A stretch of 64,000 nt of DNA from Neurospora tetrasperma FGSC 2508 (taxonomy: Eukaryota > Ascomycota > Sordariomycetes > Sordariales > Sordariaceae): positions 3,000,930-3,064,929 of the forward strand of contig NW_009799101.1 of assembly GCF_000213175.1 (NCBI RefSeq), read 5' to 3'. Under the pieces are notes generated by a model. It was given only the letters and a program-made list of their open reading frames with translations. It did not search any database and was not told the DNA's origin. The position numbers were made by a program, and so were the translations under genes. Shown here in pieces: positions 23,663 to 38,800 of this stretch (positions within the stretch are counted from its first letter, which is position 1; every line of letters begins with the position of its first letter).

Positions 23663-24958
23663 AAGACACCATCATCACGCCTTCGGGTGTGTGCCACTGG
23701 GCCACGTTCGTTCGTTCGGCATTGGAGAGGGCACTGGTATAAGGGAAACTACGTATCAACATCAAAATTACTTGCCCTAGATCATGTCCTGCCCCTTCCC
23801 GTCTAAGCTCTACCATGGTTTTTGCGTGCCTGTTCTCTTCACTTAACTGAATGACGGACGGACAGGTTGCGCAGGTGGTCATGAAGTGGATGTGATGTCC
23901 CAAGTTTTTTTTTTTTTTTTTTCCCCTCGAATGGATGATCATGGGGCTTTATGCGTATTCGTCACGCTTTTAATATGATGTTTGAGAATTAGTTGGAGAT
24001 ATCTCCCTACCGCGAGGGACATCTGGTAGACAACTAGACGGCAAGGTAGATGGCTGTTATTTCCAGCTTCGGGAACGAGCACACCATACCCTTTCCTCGT
24101 CATCGGCTGTCTCCAAGAGGCTACCAAATTTTCATTAACACAGCCGTGCGATTTGGTCATCTTTCACGCTCTTACTACATAATAAAGTGTCAAGCCTGTA
24201 CTCTATCGATCCCGATGAGATGAGATGAGATGGAATCCCCTACTTTTCTCGAGATTTGGAAACCCATGGTTTAGTCGACCCTTTTCCCGAACAACCACTC
24301 GTCTACACATGTCCCTAGACTTGATCACGCATCAATCATGTCAGCGCCCGCATTCAACCGGAGGTACGAGTCTGGGCCTGGAACCCGTTTTGTATACAAC
24401 AGAACGCCGCCAGCGCCAGATGTACATATGCGTGTCTAAGACCGGCCGGGCATTGAACGGGCTAAAGGGGTTAAGAATAGGTGAGAGTGGTTCAGTTCGA
24501 CATCAGCCAGGTACTTGAAGATATGGGATCCCCTCTTTTCTTTTGTGTAACTGACCGGCCACCCGTGAGCTTGCCACATTTGCCCTTCCATGCTCCCTGG
24601 GCTGGCTTAGTTGCTGGGTGGAAGTGAAATGTATAGATGGTGCTGAACGATGGGTAACGTTGTCGGTGGTGCGCTGGCTGTTAATCACATGCTTGAGTGA
24701 GCACAGTTAGTACCAACTTGCAGCCTAGAGCTGTACCTGGATGATTATTGAATCCATTTCCATTTCATCGTAAAAAGCCCCTATTCGTTCATGTATGCAT
24801 CCCGTTCCAAAACCAGCCCAGATACCAAGAAGCCGCCATTCGTTAGAATCACAATACAACAAACCTACAAAAACCAAGTTTACCTTCCCAAAAAAAATGC
24901 CTCAATCTCAGTGACGCTCTCTTTCCCTTTCTTTCCTACCTGCCCACACGCCCAATAT

Positions 24959-28197
<3,239 letters not shown>

Positions 28198-28950
28198 CGA
28201 TGGACAAGTCGTTTTCAACAAACGTCTCCTCTCGCCTGCGCGGCAGGCTTATATACTAGTTGTGCTGTCAATATTTACAGGCTGCGTGGACTGCGAAGCG
28301 ATTATGGACTGTTGTCAACAAGTTTCTTTGAATTGCGTGGGAGGAAGTGGAAGTTCAAGTCAAGACGGCCGGGGCATGACGGAGTGAACAATTCCAGGTG
28401 GGGGAGGAGCTCCGGCACCGTGTCAGCGGCAACGGCGATAACCGTACGGCACTTACCTATACACTCACTAGAAGTGGGACGCGGCTACCTGTTAACGGCG
28501 CGTGATTTCGCGATAAGCATCATCGCTATGTCAGTGGCTAAACGGGGGCTCAACGCTAACAGCAATCTAACTTTAACACCAGTTCGATCTTCAACCAGTT
28601 CCGTCCCCTTCCCTTCTGAGAACGAGTCAAAAGCACCAACTTCAAATCCAATTCAAACTCAATGCCAAAATGCTTGTCAGACCAACAACCGAAAAACAGT
28701 TTCTTGCTGCCAAATGATGTAGACCTAAAAAAGACACTAACTGAAGACCAGTACACAAAAACTCCCATCCCTTCCTTCCTTACTTCGATGCTATGACACC
28801 CCATATCTTTTCTTCTTCTGCTTCTTCTGCTGCCTCTTGTTTGACATCTTCATTCTCTCACACCACTCTTCTCTCAGCACACTTCTCTCCATCTCATCTA
28901 CCAGCCTTTCATGCGAACCCACAGCTCTTTACCCATTGATTGATGACCCT
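28198..28950. other. Intergenic region: cul4 promoter and NUP192 3' region
   Basis: About 750 nt separates two minus-strand genes. It holds the cul4 TATA-like element at 28248-28255 and a run of CTTCTT/CTTCTG units near 28811-28835. No gene is supported; the long + strand frames are poly-Val and poly-Leu shadows of the AAC repeat. Confidence 0.55.
28248..28255 (-). promoter_or_regulatory. TATA-like element of cul4
   Basis: On the minus strand TATATAAG lies about 50 nt upstream of the cul4 ATG. If it functions, transcription would begin about 20-25 nt before the ATG, giving a very short leader. Confidence 0.45.
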
Positions 28951-31900
28951 CTAGTGAAAGAGCAGATCACCCTTCGGCTTTTCAGCAGCCATTTGCTCTT
29001 CCTCGAACTGTTCGTTGATCATCCGTTAGCAATTGTTTCTTCTCGTCACCTCCCCATGCAGTAATATTAGGCCAGGATTAGGGAAAAAGACTCACCTCCA
29101 AAAACCCGGTAGCGTTAATCAAAAGCATAAACGCCTCCGCCAGCTCATCCACGCGTTCTTCCAACTCCAACTGTGCCTGGCTATCCCTATCCGCACCACT
29201 GTACGCACTTCCATTTACCGCCCTCATCGAGACGCCAAGGTTCCCCGACCCAGCACCACCAATCCCCACACTCATCTTCAACACCTGAACCACTAACCCC
29301 CTAGCTCCCTGCAAGAACTTGCGTCCCTGCAGCGCATTGTGACTCCCGCGCTTCTTGCCGGCCATTACCGCCGCTGAGACGATTCTGGCTAGAAACACGA
29401 GGAGCGTATAGTGCCTTTCCAAAGCGCGGACATAGGTCGTGGAGCCTGTCGAGAAATTTGGTTGTTGTTGACGAACGAAAAGTTCCGGGTCGGTGGAGAA
29501 AGCACCCGACACTTCTAGGGCGCGGAAAAGGTTCGACTGGAGAACGAATTTGGACCCGAGCTTGGAGCGACAGAGGGCAAGGAGAAGAGAGAGTTTGGAC
29601 AGGATATATTGGCTGTCTGTGGCGGATGATTGAGTGGTGAGTGTGAGTTGTTGGGATGATGGTGGCTGTTGTTGTTGCTGTTCGACGGAGGAAGTGGGGG
29701 AAGTGGTGACAGCGGACCAATCTTTTAGAATGGTCTTGAGGGAATCGACGAGAACGCCGATAAAGTTGAGACGATTCAGGGTGGTAACTACAAAGGAGCC
29801 GTCGAGATCGTTGGTGTGCTGGAGACCGGAAGCCGTCGTGGTGTGATCGAGATGGACGAGGGCTCCCAAGAGGATCATGGCGGCGGTTTGGCACGTCGAG
29901 TCGGAGCCGTAGGCGTCATCGCAGATGACGTTAAGGAGACGGTCGCCATAGGCTTGGATGGCCCTGATGGCGCGGGAGCGGGCCGTGGCCAGGGCGTTGC
30001 TGGTGGTGGTGCCGGTGTGGTCGGTAGTCTTGTCGACTACCGACGTGAGGTACCGGTAGCAGATGGAGTAGTAAAGAGCGCGCAAATCGGCACTGCCGAC
30101 CCAGCTGGCGATGGAGGTGAGGCAGACTTGGAAAAGCTGAAAGAGCTTGTCACTGATGAGGTTGCCAATGTCTTTGTCGGTGGCGCCATCGGTATTGTCC
30201 GAGAGGTCGAGCTTGAAGAGTAGCACCTTGGCAACGCGAGCAAGCTCAAAAGCCTCGGCGGGGCTGAGTGTGCTGAAGGCCTCCAGGCTGGGCAAAATGG
30301 CCTGCAGCGCTTGCAGGAGGAAGGCTAGCTTGGGCGTGCCCTTGAAGTCATTGGCCTCGAACATGACCAGCAGGATGTTGGTCCACGCCCGGAGCACCTT
30401 GAGGCGGTGGGCGCTGAACTGCTTCTGGCGGTTCCGGTAGATGACATATTCGAGCAACAGACTCTGCTCACGGTCCCAGGCTGCCAGCTCATCTTGTGTG
30501 ATTAGGGCCTGGCTATCCTTCTTTTCTGGGTTGTCCCGGTTGAGCCTCTCAGCGCGCTTGAGCAAGGCCAACTCGTGGACTTTGTGAACATTAAATTGGG
30601 AGCCGGTCATTGCGTCCTCCTCGATGCATGGGGTGAGGTCGATGTCCCTGTAAATATCGAATTCCGGGGCGGGAATGTCCACAAAGTCGACGTTGAGGAA
30701 GTCGAAAAAGTCAAAGATATTAGCAATGTTGATGGGCTCCTCGTTGTCGGCCCGGATCTGTCCATTCAGCAGGGCATCAAATATTTGGCGCTTGACGGTG
30801 GGTATCCGCTTTTGGGAAACACTGCAAAGCTCCTTGGCAATGTATTCAAAGGCCATGGCACGCGTCGCAAGGAACTCGATATAAGAATGCGATGCGTCCG
30901 TGACCAGGAACTCGGGAGAAGCCGCTTCTACGCCGTCCCACCTGAGGTGTGGTTGGACTTGTGGCTCTTGAAGCAGGGTGTGGAAGAGGAAGTTAGTAGC
31001 TCGCAACTCTTCCATGACCAACTTTGAAGAAAGGGGTGAGCTCCAGAGGATCTGGAAGATGCGCAAAATCTTCCGCTTAAGAGTTATTAGGCAGCCTCGC
31101 ATACCCAACTCCTCTTGGTATACTGACAAGCCAATGAACGCGTTCAACAGGCTATGGAAGAGTGACCGCTGAATATCAAAGGCACCATTGGGTTCAATGG
31201 CAAGCCCGTTGATCTCGCAGCGGAAGCCAAGGAGTAGATGAGCGATGGTGGGTTTGTCCGGGTTGGCTTTGAGACATTTGTATAGGAAATCGAGGATGAA
31301 CACCTTGGTTTGGTAATCCGGCGATTCGGCCTCCAGAACAGGATCGAGCGTCTGGGCGATGGTGTTGGCCAAAGACGCGGCAATTGACACACCTGCACCA
31401 CCCCTCTCGAGCTGGACAATGGCCTTGTTGCGATGCGCATGACGACCATCGGGTTCCCAGGCCGAGATGATCTCGGGGGATGTCGAAATCTTCTCCAAGA
31501 GCTTAAGGGAAGCCCAGGTGAGGTCGGGGTTTCCAAGGTTGGTGAACCGGCCGAGATCCTCCACGAGAGACAGGTGATTCATGATGCCATCTTCAAAAGC
31601 GGAATAAGCCCCGCTTGCGACAGAGCGGCTTCGCTGTCCAGACTGCTTCTTGATAAGGGGGCGGACGAGATCGAGATAAGTGTCTTGTAGCTCAAGGACC
31701 TTGATCATGACCTGGACAGCTCGCAAGACACCCAAAACAACGGGAGAATCGTGGGACGACTGTCCAAGCACATCCGTATCCCTGTTGATAATGTCGACAA
31801 GAATGTTCACAACCTTTTCATTGAACAACCACTCCATAACCCGGGCAAATGGGTGCAGGCACACGTAGGCTTCCAGGCTTGAAGTAGACACGGCAACATC

Positions 31901-34388
31901 AACATTGACGTTGCTCTCGTTACCCAAGACAATGAGGTCCTCGTTGAACGATGCTAGAGAAGCAAGCGCAAACTCCAGGCAGCTGAGCTGAAGGATCCTC
32001 AACTGCATAGGATCGGTGATATCCATAGCCTTCTTGGTCAACACGAGACCAAAGACATAGTCAACATAGACATCAACGCCAGACAGTCGGTTACTGGTGC
32101 CCAGCGTTTCCTTGAAAGGCAGTTTGTCGCAAAGCTCTCCATCATCAATCGAGGGCTGGATGAGCGAAATAAGCAGCTGGATAAAGGCAACGGGCTGCTC
32201 AAATCCATCACTGATGTCGTCCAAAATAGCCTCCATCACCGCCTGAGGACTGGGCTGCAACATTGCCACGGTTCGTTGTGTGTCCGCCTTGGGGCCCCAA
32301 CCTCCTACTAGCCAAAGGTCGATAAAGTCCCACATGATTTCCGACTCCTGATGGGTCTTGCGATGCATTAGGGCGCGGAAGGCATTGAAAACACAAGCCC
32401 GGAGACGGCCGGGTATCTGGGCACTGGCAAGCCTGATCAGAGTTTCGGGTAGCTCCACGCTTGTGTCAAGAAGTAGAAGATTTCTAGCGACTGGGCTTTC
32501 ATAGCCGAGTTTGGCAATGAGGCGCAGGTAGCACTCCAGCATCATGGCGGATTCGGGTTCAGTCTCGGCCTGATCGCTGCTGGGCTTCGCATGGTGACGG
32601 ACAAGCTGAGACGGGGCGGGAAGTGGCTTGGTCTGGAGTTTCTCCATGAAGAACTTGAGTTCCTTGAAGATTTGGTTCCAAGTCAAGGAGGCTGAGCGTT
32701 TCAACTTGCCCCCCGAGTGAGTGGTTTCGTCAAGCAAGAAGTTGTGGGCGGCTGTCGCGCATTCTTCATTAGCAGCAAGAGCTTGGAGCATCTCGCAGAA
32801 CGCGCTGACCAGAGGGGTGGAAGCTCTCCTGGACGCCCAATTCAGGAAGCCGGCGAGGTTGCTTTCGGTATCTTCCCAGAAAGTCATGGCTGCGTCCGGT
32901 CGGCCATCGTAGGCGTAGGCAATGATCATGAGGAAGCGTTCCAGATCAAGGTCCTGCTCGTGTGTTTGGCTCAACTGGCGCTGCTCGTCCTCCTCCGTCC
33001 TCAACTTACGCAAAACGTCTGGGATATTGGAGATGGCAGCATCGATGAGTACCTCGAGGTGTGTCATTAAACAGAAGTGGAAGTGAGGCGCAAAGGGCAG
33101 GGCTTCAGATGCCAGAGGCGTAGTCTTACGCTGCAACCATTGACGCATTCCCCAGCGTGTAGGGTCCTGCCAGTCCTGATTATGCGCATGGCAGTCGGCG
33201 GCAACGGCGAGAAGGAAGTCGAAGGCGCCGTCCTTCAGGGCATCCATGAATTGTTTTGTCCTCTCCTCGTCCTCCTTGTCCAGGTTGATGCCCCGCGCTT
33301 CGTAGCCGGCGTAATCGTCGTGATACCAGCCGCTATACTCGGCGATCCACCATGCACGCACCGCAGCGCCGAGACTCGGTATCGCCCAGACATCCTCGGC
33401 TGTCCTTCCACAGATGAACTCGTTCAGTTGTCGCGCCGGCTCAACGTCTCCACCACCCACATTGGAACCAAAGGTTGCGATATAGGCACCGAGTACCGGG
33501 ATGAGGTGTACTTGGGTGCGGTGTCAATCTTTGCTTTCAAGGTCCAGAGAGGATGAAGATGGAGGAAGGCTTACCTAACAGGTGATCGTATTTATCTACT
33601 TTCCCCAGGAGCTGGATGAACTCCTTGAAATCCTTGGACTCGGCTTGCTTCTTCTCGACTGCGGCACACAGTATGAGGGACAGGGTTTCGTGTTGCTCTA
33701 TTAGCTTGAGGCGCATGATCTCGGACGGTTCTTGTTGGTCCATCCGCTTGGAGACATTGGGCTGAAATAGGACATTTTGAGCTGCCACCTTCTCCCCGAT
33801 ACTTTGCAGAGTCGACCTGATGGCTTGGAGTCCGGCCACACATTTGGGCACGAATTTCTGGGCGCCGGCCTGGGGCTTGCTACCCTGGGCGGGAATGCCA
33901 AAGATCCTCTCGTCGACAACCTGGCCAAAGCCTTCCTGTACCGAGGGGTCGATGTCCTCGTCGTTTGCTATCTGGATGCAAAGGCGCATACAGTCGAGCA
34001 GGTAACTCCGCTCGTTTTGGAAGCGGAGGAGGCCGCACACCCACAAGGGACGGTCGAAGCTGGCCTGGTCGCCCTCGGCATCGGCATCGAGAAGGACACG
34101 GGCAGCCTCGATTTCGTCGAGATCGAGCTCATCGGCAAGCTTAAGGGCGTCATTGATGAAGCTCTGGGTGACGGAATATTCCTCGTCCTGAACCTTGATC
34201 CTGCCACTCTGTAGGGCCGTCCTGTTGGTGGGGTTCCGGGGCGGCTTGTCTAGGAACTTGCTGAAGGAATCCGCGTGCTGCTCGAGCAGCTGCTCGACGG
34301 TCTGGAGTTCTTCATAGCGCTGCTGGCTGACAGCCTGGAGCTCGGTGTGGAGGGCGTAGAGAGATTCGAATTTGCGTAGTTCGGCCAT
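28951..34388 (-). CDS. NUP192: Nucleoporin Nup192 (Nup205 family)
   Basis: Three exons, 34388-33575, 33510-29096 and 29007-28951, total 1761 residues, close to the usual size of fungal Nup192. The protein opens MAELRKFESLYALHTELQAV and runs as a continuous alpha-helical solenoid without catalytic motifs, signal peptide or membrane segment. Recognisable family stretches include LDADAEGDQASFDRPLWVC, the VHLIPVLGAYIATFG region spanning the first intron, and IAEYSGWYHDDY. Intron 1 is 64 nt (GTAAGC...AAG); intron 2 is 88 nt (GTGAGT, GCTAAC, CAG) and leaves a terminal exon of 18 codons, which closes the acidic/basic tail before TAG. Nup192 is a large inner-ring scaffold of the nuclear pore that binds linker nucleoporins of the Nic96/Nup53 group (family knowledge). 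It is divergent from mus-21, with a shared 1.5-kb intergenic region. Confidence 0.93.
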
Positions 34389-35865
34389 AGTTGTCGTTGG
34401 GTAGGTAGGTAGGTAGAGGAAAGAGAGATCGAGCGAGGGTGGATGGGCGTGCTGTCGGTGTTGGTGGTGTTGGTGATCAAGCGCCTCAGCGCATTTTTCG
34501 AAGACGTGTGGAAGACTGCGGCGGCCGTGGTCGCGCTTCCGTTTTCTGTATGCGCACACCCAATCCAAAGAAGCGCTTCTTGCGCAACTGGATCTCGAAT
34601 CTCGGTGGGTTGGTGCCTGGTTTGTGCGTGTGGGTGTCCGTCCTGTCGTGTTCTAATTAGTCCAAGCACGAGCCGGCGCGTGTTTGGAGGATTTTTCGGT
34701 TGGAGGTGGTTCGTGATGTTGGAGCAAAGAGGGGACTGCGGATTGGCGACAACCGAGTTGGTGACGCGCTTCACCTTCAAGTTGTTGCTTGGAGAGGAGG
34801 ACGGGGAAGCACAAGCAAAGGCGGGACTGTACCTAGGTACCTATGGAATTCACTCCAAGGCTTTCATCCACTGTGAAGACGGGAGGAACGAAGCTTGCAG
34901 TCGGGTGCCCAATGATGCCGCGCGGCAGAAGTGGAATGCGCTGCTCCTTTCAACTCAGGTATAGCGATTATGGTAGCGGGTGCTACAGTGGTACAACGCC
35001 TGCGGATGGTGGTGACTGTCAGGTCTGACGGGACGCTGGAAAAAGTTTGGCGGTGAGCGATTCTGCCGCGTGTTGCGGCGCGCCAAGACGTTCGCATCGA
35101 CTTCCAGTTTTGTTGTCGAAACTCGAAAGTCGACAGTCCACCGAGAGAAGGAGCTGTGATCGATGAGAGGTGGTCATAGCTTCACCAGGCAGTAGCATCA
35201 GTTCCTTCCTTCAGATGGCCATCAAGATGCACTTTTTTCGTACTTGGTAAGTACCTAAGATTACCCAGGTAAAGACTGAAATTTTGGAGTTTTAAACTTG
35301 TTTCTCTCCAAATCCTTTTTTCTTTCTTTCCTGGACACGACGTTTCCCCTCCCGGTCCTCTCTCCCAGAAGCAGAAAACGACTGTCGCCCATCACACGCG
35401 TTCCCGTCAGCAGCAACAGCAGCGCTGTAATTTCATGTTATAGCGCCTCATGATACCCTTGCAGTAGTTGTCTTTTTTTCGCCCGTCTTCTCCTCACCTT
35501 TCAACAACTTTGAGGTTCTCTTTCCCATCTTCTTTTCTCTCCTCGGCATGTATTGGATTTGCCAAAACACAAAAGCCGTGCTGCTCAAGTGCCGAGTTGC
35601 TTTGCCATCACGGTGTTATTGACGGGACAAAACGCATCATCGTGCCCATACATGGCTTCCTTGACAACCACCCCCGTGGCTGCCTTGTCCGTTTAGACGT
35701 AGATTCTAGGCATCGCAGTGGCCGTGTTTGGCTTTGAGCCACTTCATTTTTTCTCTCTCCTTTTCTTATCTTTCCTTTTTTGTTATCATTATTTAATTAT
35801 TTCCCCCCCCTTCTCAAACAGGTATCCTCCCGCACCTGTTCAACCATATCATCGCCCCCCTCACC
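34389..35865. promoter_or_regulatory. Divergent promoter region of NUP192 and mus-21
   Basis: This 1.48-kb region lies between two oppositely transcribed genes. Features seen: GTAGGTAGGTAGGTAG just upstream of NUP192 (34398-34415), a perfect 12-bp palindrome at 34829-34840, related GTACCTAAG/ACCCAGGTAA sequence near 35249-35272, and a long pyrimidine-rich stretch from about 35285 that leads into mus-21. No gene is supported within it. Confidence 0.55.
34829..34840. promoter_or_regulatory. Perfect palindrome GTACCTAGGTAC
   Basis: A 12-bp exact palindrome sits near the middle of the NUP192/mus-21 divergent region. Dyad symmetry of this size is typical of dimeric regulator sites, but no binding protein can be named. 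Confidence 0.4.
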
Positions 35866-38800
35866 ATGGCGCCAGCAACCGAGACGGTAGACTTCAAGAA
35901 GCTCATCGGTAGGCCAAGAGAAATAGCAAACAAGACTGCATTGTGATAGTTACCCTGACACAACACACAGTCACTCTTAACGGAAAGACCATCACCGGAC
36001 GGGCTAGCGCTCTTAAGAGTGAGTGGCCCGTACATAAAACAACAGATTTTGTATGTGCGTGTGGCCGCCAGACTAACAGCTCGTGGTTCAGGTTTGATAT
36101 CGTACTTCAAGGGCGACGAAACAGGCTCCCAGGCCGAAAGTCATAGCCAAAAATTGTTTGATGACAAGACATATCATTATGTCTATGAGGCTCTCTTCCG
36201 CTGCGCCGTCACCGAAAAAGCAGACTACTTCAGCTGCTTAAAATTTTCGAAAAGCGACCAAATACGCAATAGCTGTGTTAAAAGACTCGAGGGCTGCGCC
36301 GAAGCACTCCGTCTAGCTGTTCAACATGGTGCCTACAAGATCAAAAGGAAAACAGCAACGGCCATTGCCGATCATATCACGCAAACTATTCTAGATTCCG
36401 ACGGCAATTTCTTCGAGCCCCTTCTCAAGGGATACGTCAAGGCGTTGAGCGCCTTTCTAAACGTCCAGGTCAACGTCGAAAACCTAGCCGCTTTCGGAGG
36501 CGAAGAGTGGGAATCTTCAATCGACTTGTGCCTGAATGCCATCTCCCGCTTTCTAGAGGCTGCCGAACACGACTCGGGCACTTCAGTCCGCGCTTCCCCA
36601 GCCCCGGGAACACCTGCTACCTCGAGAGCAGGCTCAGTTGGACCATCATCCGCATCTGTCCAGGTGAACGGCCAATTGGCCATCGAATTCCTAGCATGTG
36701 TCAAGGCACTCACATCAGCGTCGAATGCGCCAGTTTTGAGGAGAGCAGAAAGGATCTCTCAGCTTGTGCTTCGCGTGCTCACCCTTCGTCACATCAAGCT
36801 AGGCGAGCTGCAAAGGGATTCCTTTTCCATACTTAACAACATCTTGGTGCGGGTACAGACCGAAAGTATAGCCCTGACCAACACGATAACCACGGCACTG
36901 GTCCCAATGTTATCGCACTGCTGGCAAACTCGGTCTTTATCTCGAGACGCCATGTCGAATTCCCTCAAGGATGAGATGCTCAAGACCCTATATGGAATAC
37001 ACTTGTACTTGGAGAGTTTGCTTCGGGAGGCAACGGATGATAAGCTCTTGCAAGATACCGAAGATTTGCTCGACTCGTTATGGTCCGAGTACTCCAGGCG
37101 GGATGACAAAACCCGCCTTCAGCTCGGAGACGTCACCTTCTCAGCGATGCAACTGCACCCAGATCACCCATTGACTATGGTGTTCGGCTTACGTCCATAT
37201 CATCTAACAGGGGAACAGAACTGGGCCTTGCTTGAGAACATTGCCCTTTTGGAAATAGTTTACGCAAAGAATTCTCAACGAGATCGTCAACACCTAGAAG
37301 ATGAGCCCGACAAACCACGGAAGAGGCGCCGAGTGATAGGAAGCTCGAACCGAATACACCAAAAGCTTATGTCGCAGGATCCTGCGGTACAGCTCACCGC
37401 TCTACAGCTTATACCATTTCTGTCCGCGTTGAAGCATCCATCTCTCGAGGAGGTCAAGGGGGCATTGGTGGATTTGTCACAGTTCATTTCTGCGAAACAA
37501 GGCTTGGTAGCTTCGTGGGCAATGATTGCATGCTCTAGCCTGGCGGCTCACAAAACGTCCCGCGACCCATCCCTTTCTGCCATGTGGAAGCAAGCATGGC
37601 ACATTGGCGTCAGATCCCTGAGCTTACCCCCTACGAGCCGCTCTGCATGCGTCCTTTTGAACTGGATTCTGAAAGCGAAGCTACTTTCTGACCATGAACT
37701 AGCTGGCGACGTCAATCATATCATCACGACTGCCGATATCAGCGGACCGGCAATGCTCGTTGACTCGGCCCCTGTGCTGATGTTGACCTTACTGCGGGTC
37801 CGCAACGCCATCTCCCCCAATGCCAGTCAATCAACTTCTAGTCACGTTATTCGATGGGTTTTCTTGAAGTGGAATGCATCCGAGTCCGCATATGCTTCAG
37901 TTCATGGCGTACATGCAGCACCGGTAGACCTTATCAACCTCCTGCGGGCTTGCTATGAGATGTCGCCTCTTCGTATGAACACATCTCTCACTGTCTTTGA
38001 CGGCCCCGTTGCTCAGTTCCGAGCAGTCCAAAAGCAGCGTCATGCGATGCTACGGTATCTGTTGCTCTTGGAAGATGAAGCCCCCCCAGAGGACTCACAC
38101 AAAGCAACATCAACTGATCAGCCAAAGAGAGAGGAAATCCGGGCTGCTGATTTGTCGAGTTCTCACTCGGCAAAGCGGCTGATTCTGGAACTGCTCTTCC
38201 CAAAGCTTGATGAACTATTACAGATGGTAGAATCATGGCATAAGCGTGGTGAAAGCGACAGCGCAGCCCCTGTGTCTACGGATCGCCTCGTTAGCATCGC
38301 TTCGACGTGTATTGTCGGAGCATTCATCATGCCCGAGCTTGTGGGTCTCAACTCTTCCATGTCGAGGGATCTAGAGAAAACCGTGTTTGGTGTTGTTGAG
38401 GGCATGATAAAGGCGATTGCTGAGTCTCCCCAGAGTGAAGATCTCTTCAATCTTGTCCTTGAAGTCTCTGCGCCCTACATCCCTACCCTGGGTGAGGCTG
38501 AGCTGACTCATTTTAAACGCGAGGAACCATATGCCCTCAGGTTTTTTGCCACAGTTTCAAACAGTTTGCTGGAGAAAACCCGACGAGAATCTCTCACAGA
38601 CAGCGATCCAGCGTCTATGGATCTTGATGATGAGTTCGACTCCCAGGAAACTCGCAAAAGTACAACAGCGGGGAAAAAGTTCCTATCCAGAAGGGACATC
38701 ACACTCAACCACACTCCCGAGGCCTTTTACCTCGACACCAGCCTTCGGCTACACCTACTTAGGATCATCCGTGCGGATGACGGTGAGCTTGGCCGGGTGC

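Larger units (their letters stand above)
20977..24958. other. 4-kb gene-free stretch
   Basis: It lies between the start of the DUF7729-type gene (-) and the 3' end of cul4 (-). No frame is credible as a gene. Contents seen: the upstream region of the DUF7729-type gene with a pyrimidine/purine-biased stretch at about 21.7 kb, an imperfect inverted repeat at 22375-22418, a cluster of GTACCCC-like repeats at 23606-23662 and a T run near 23905-23921. Confidence 0.5.
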
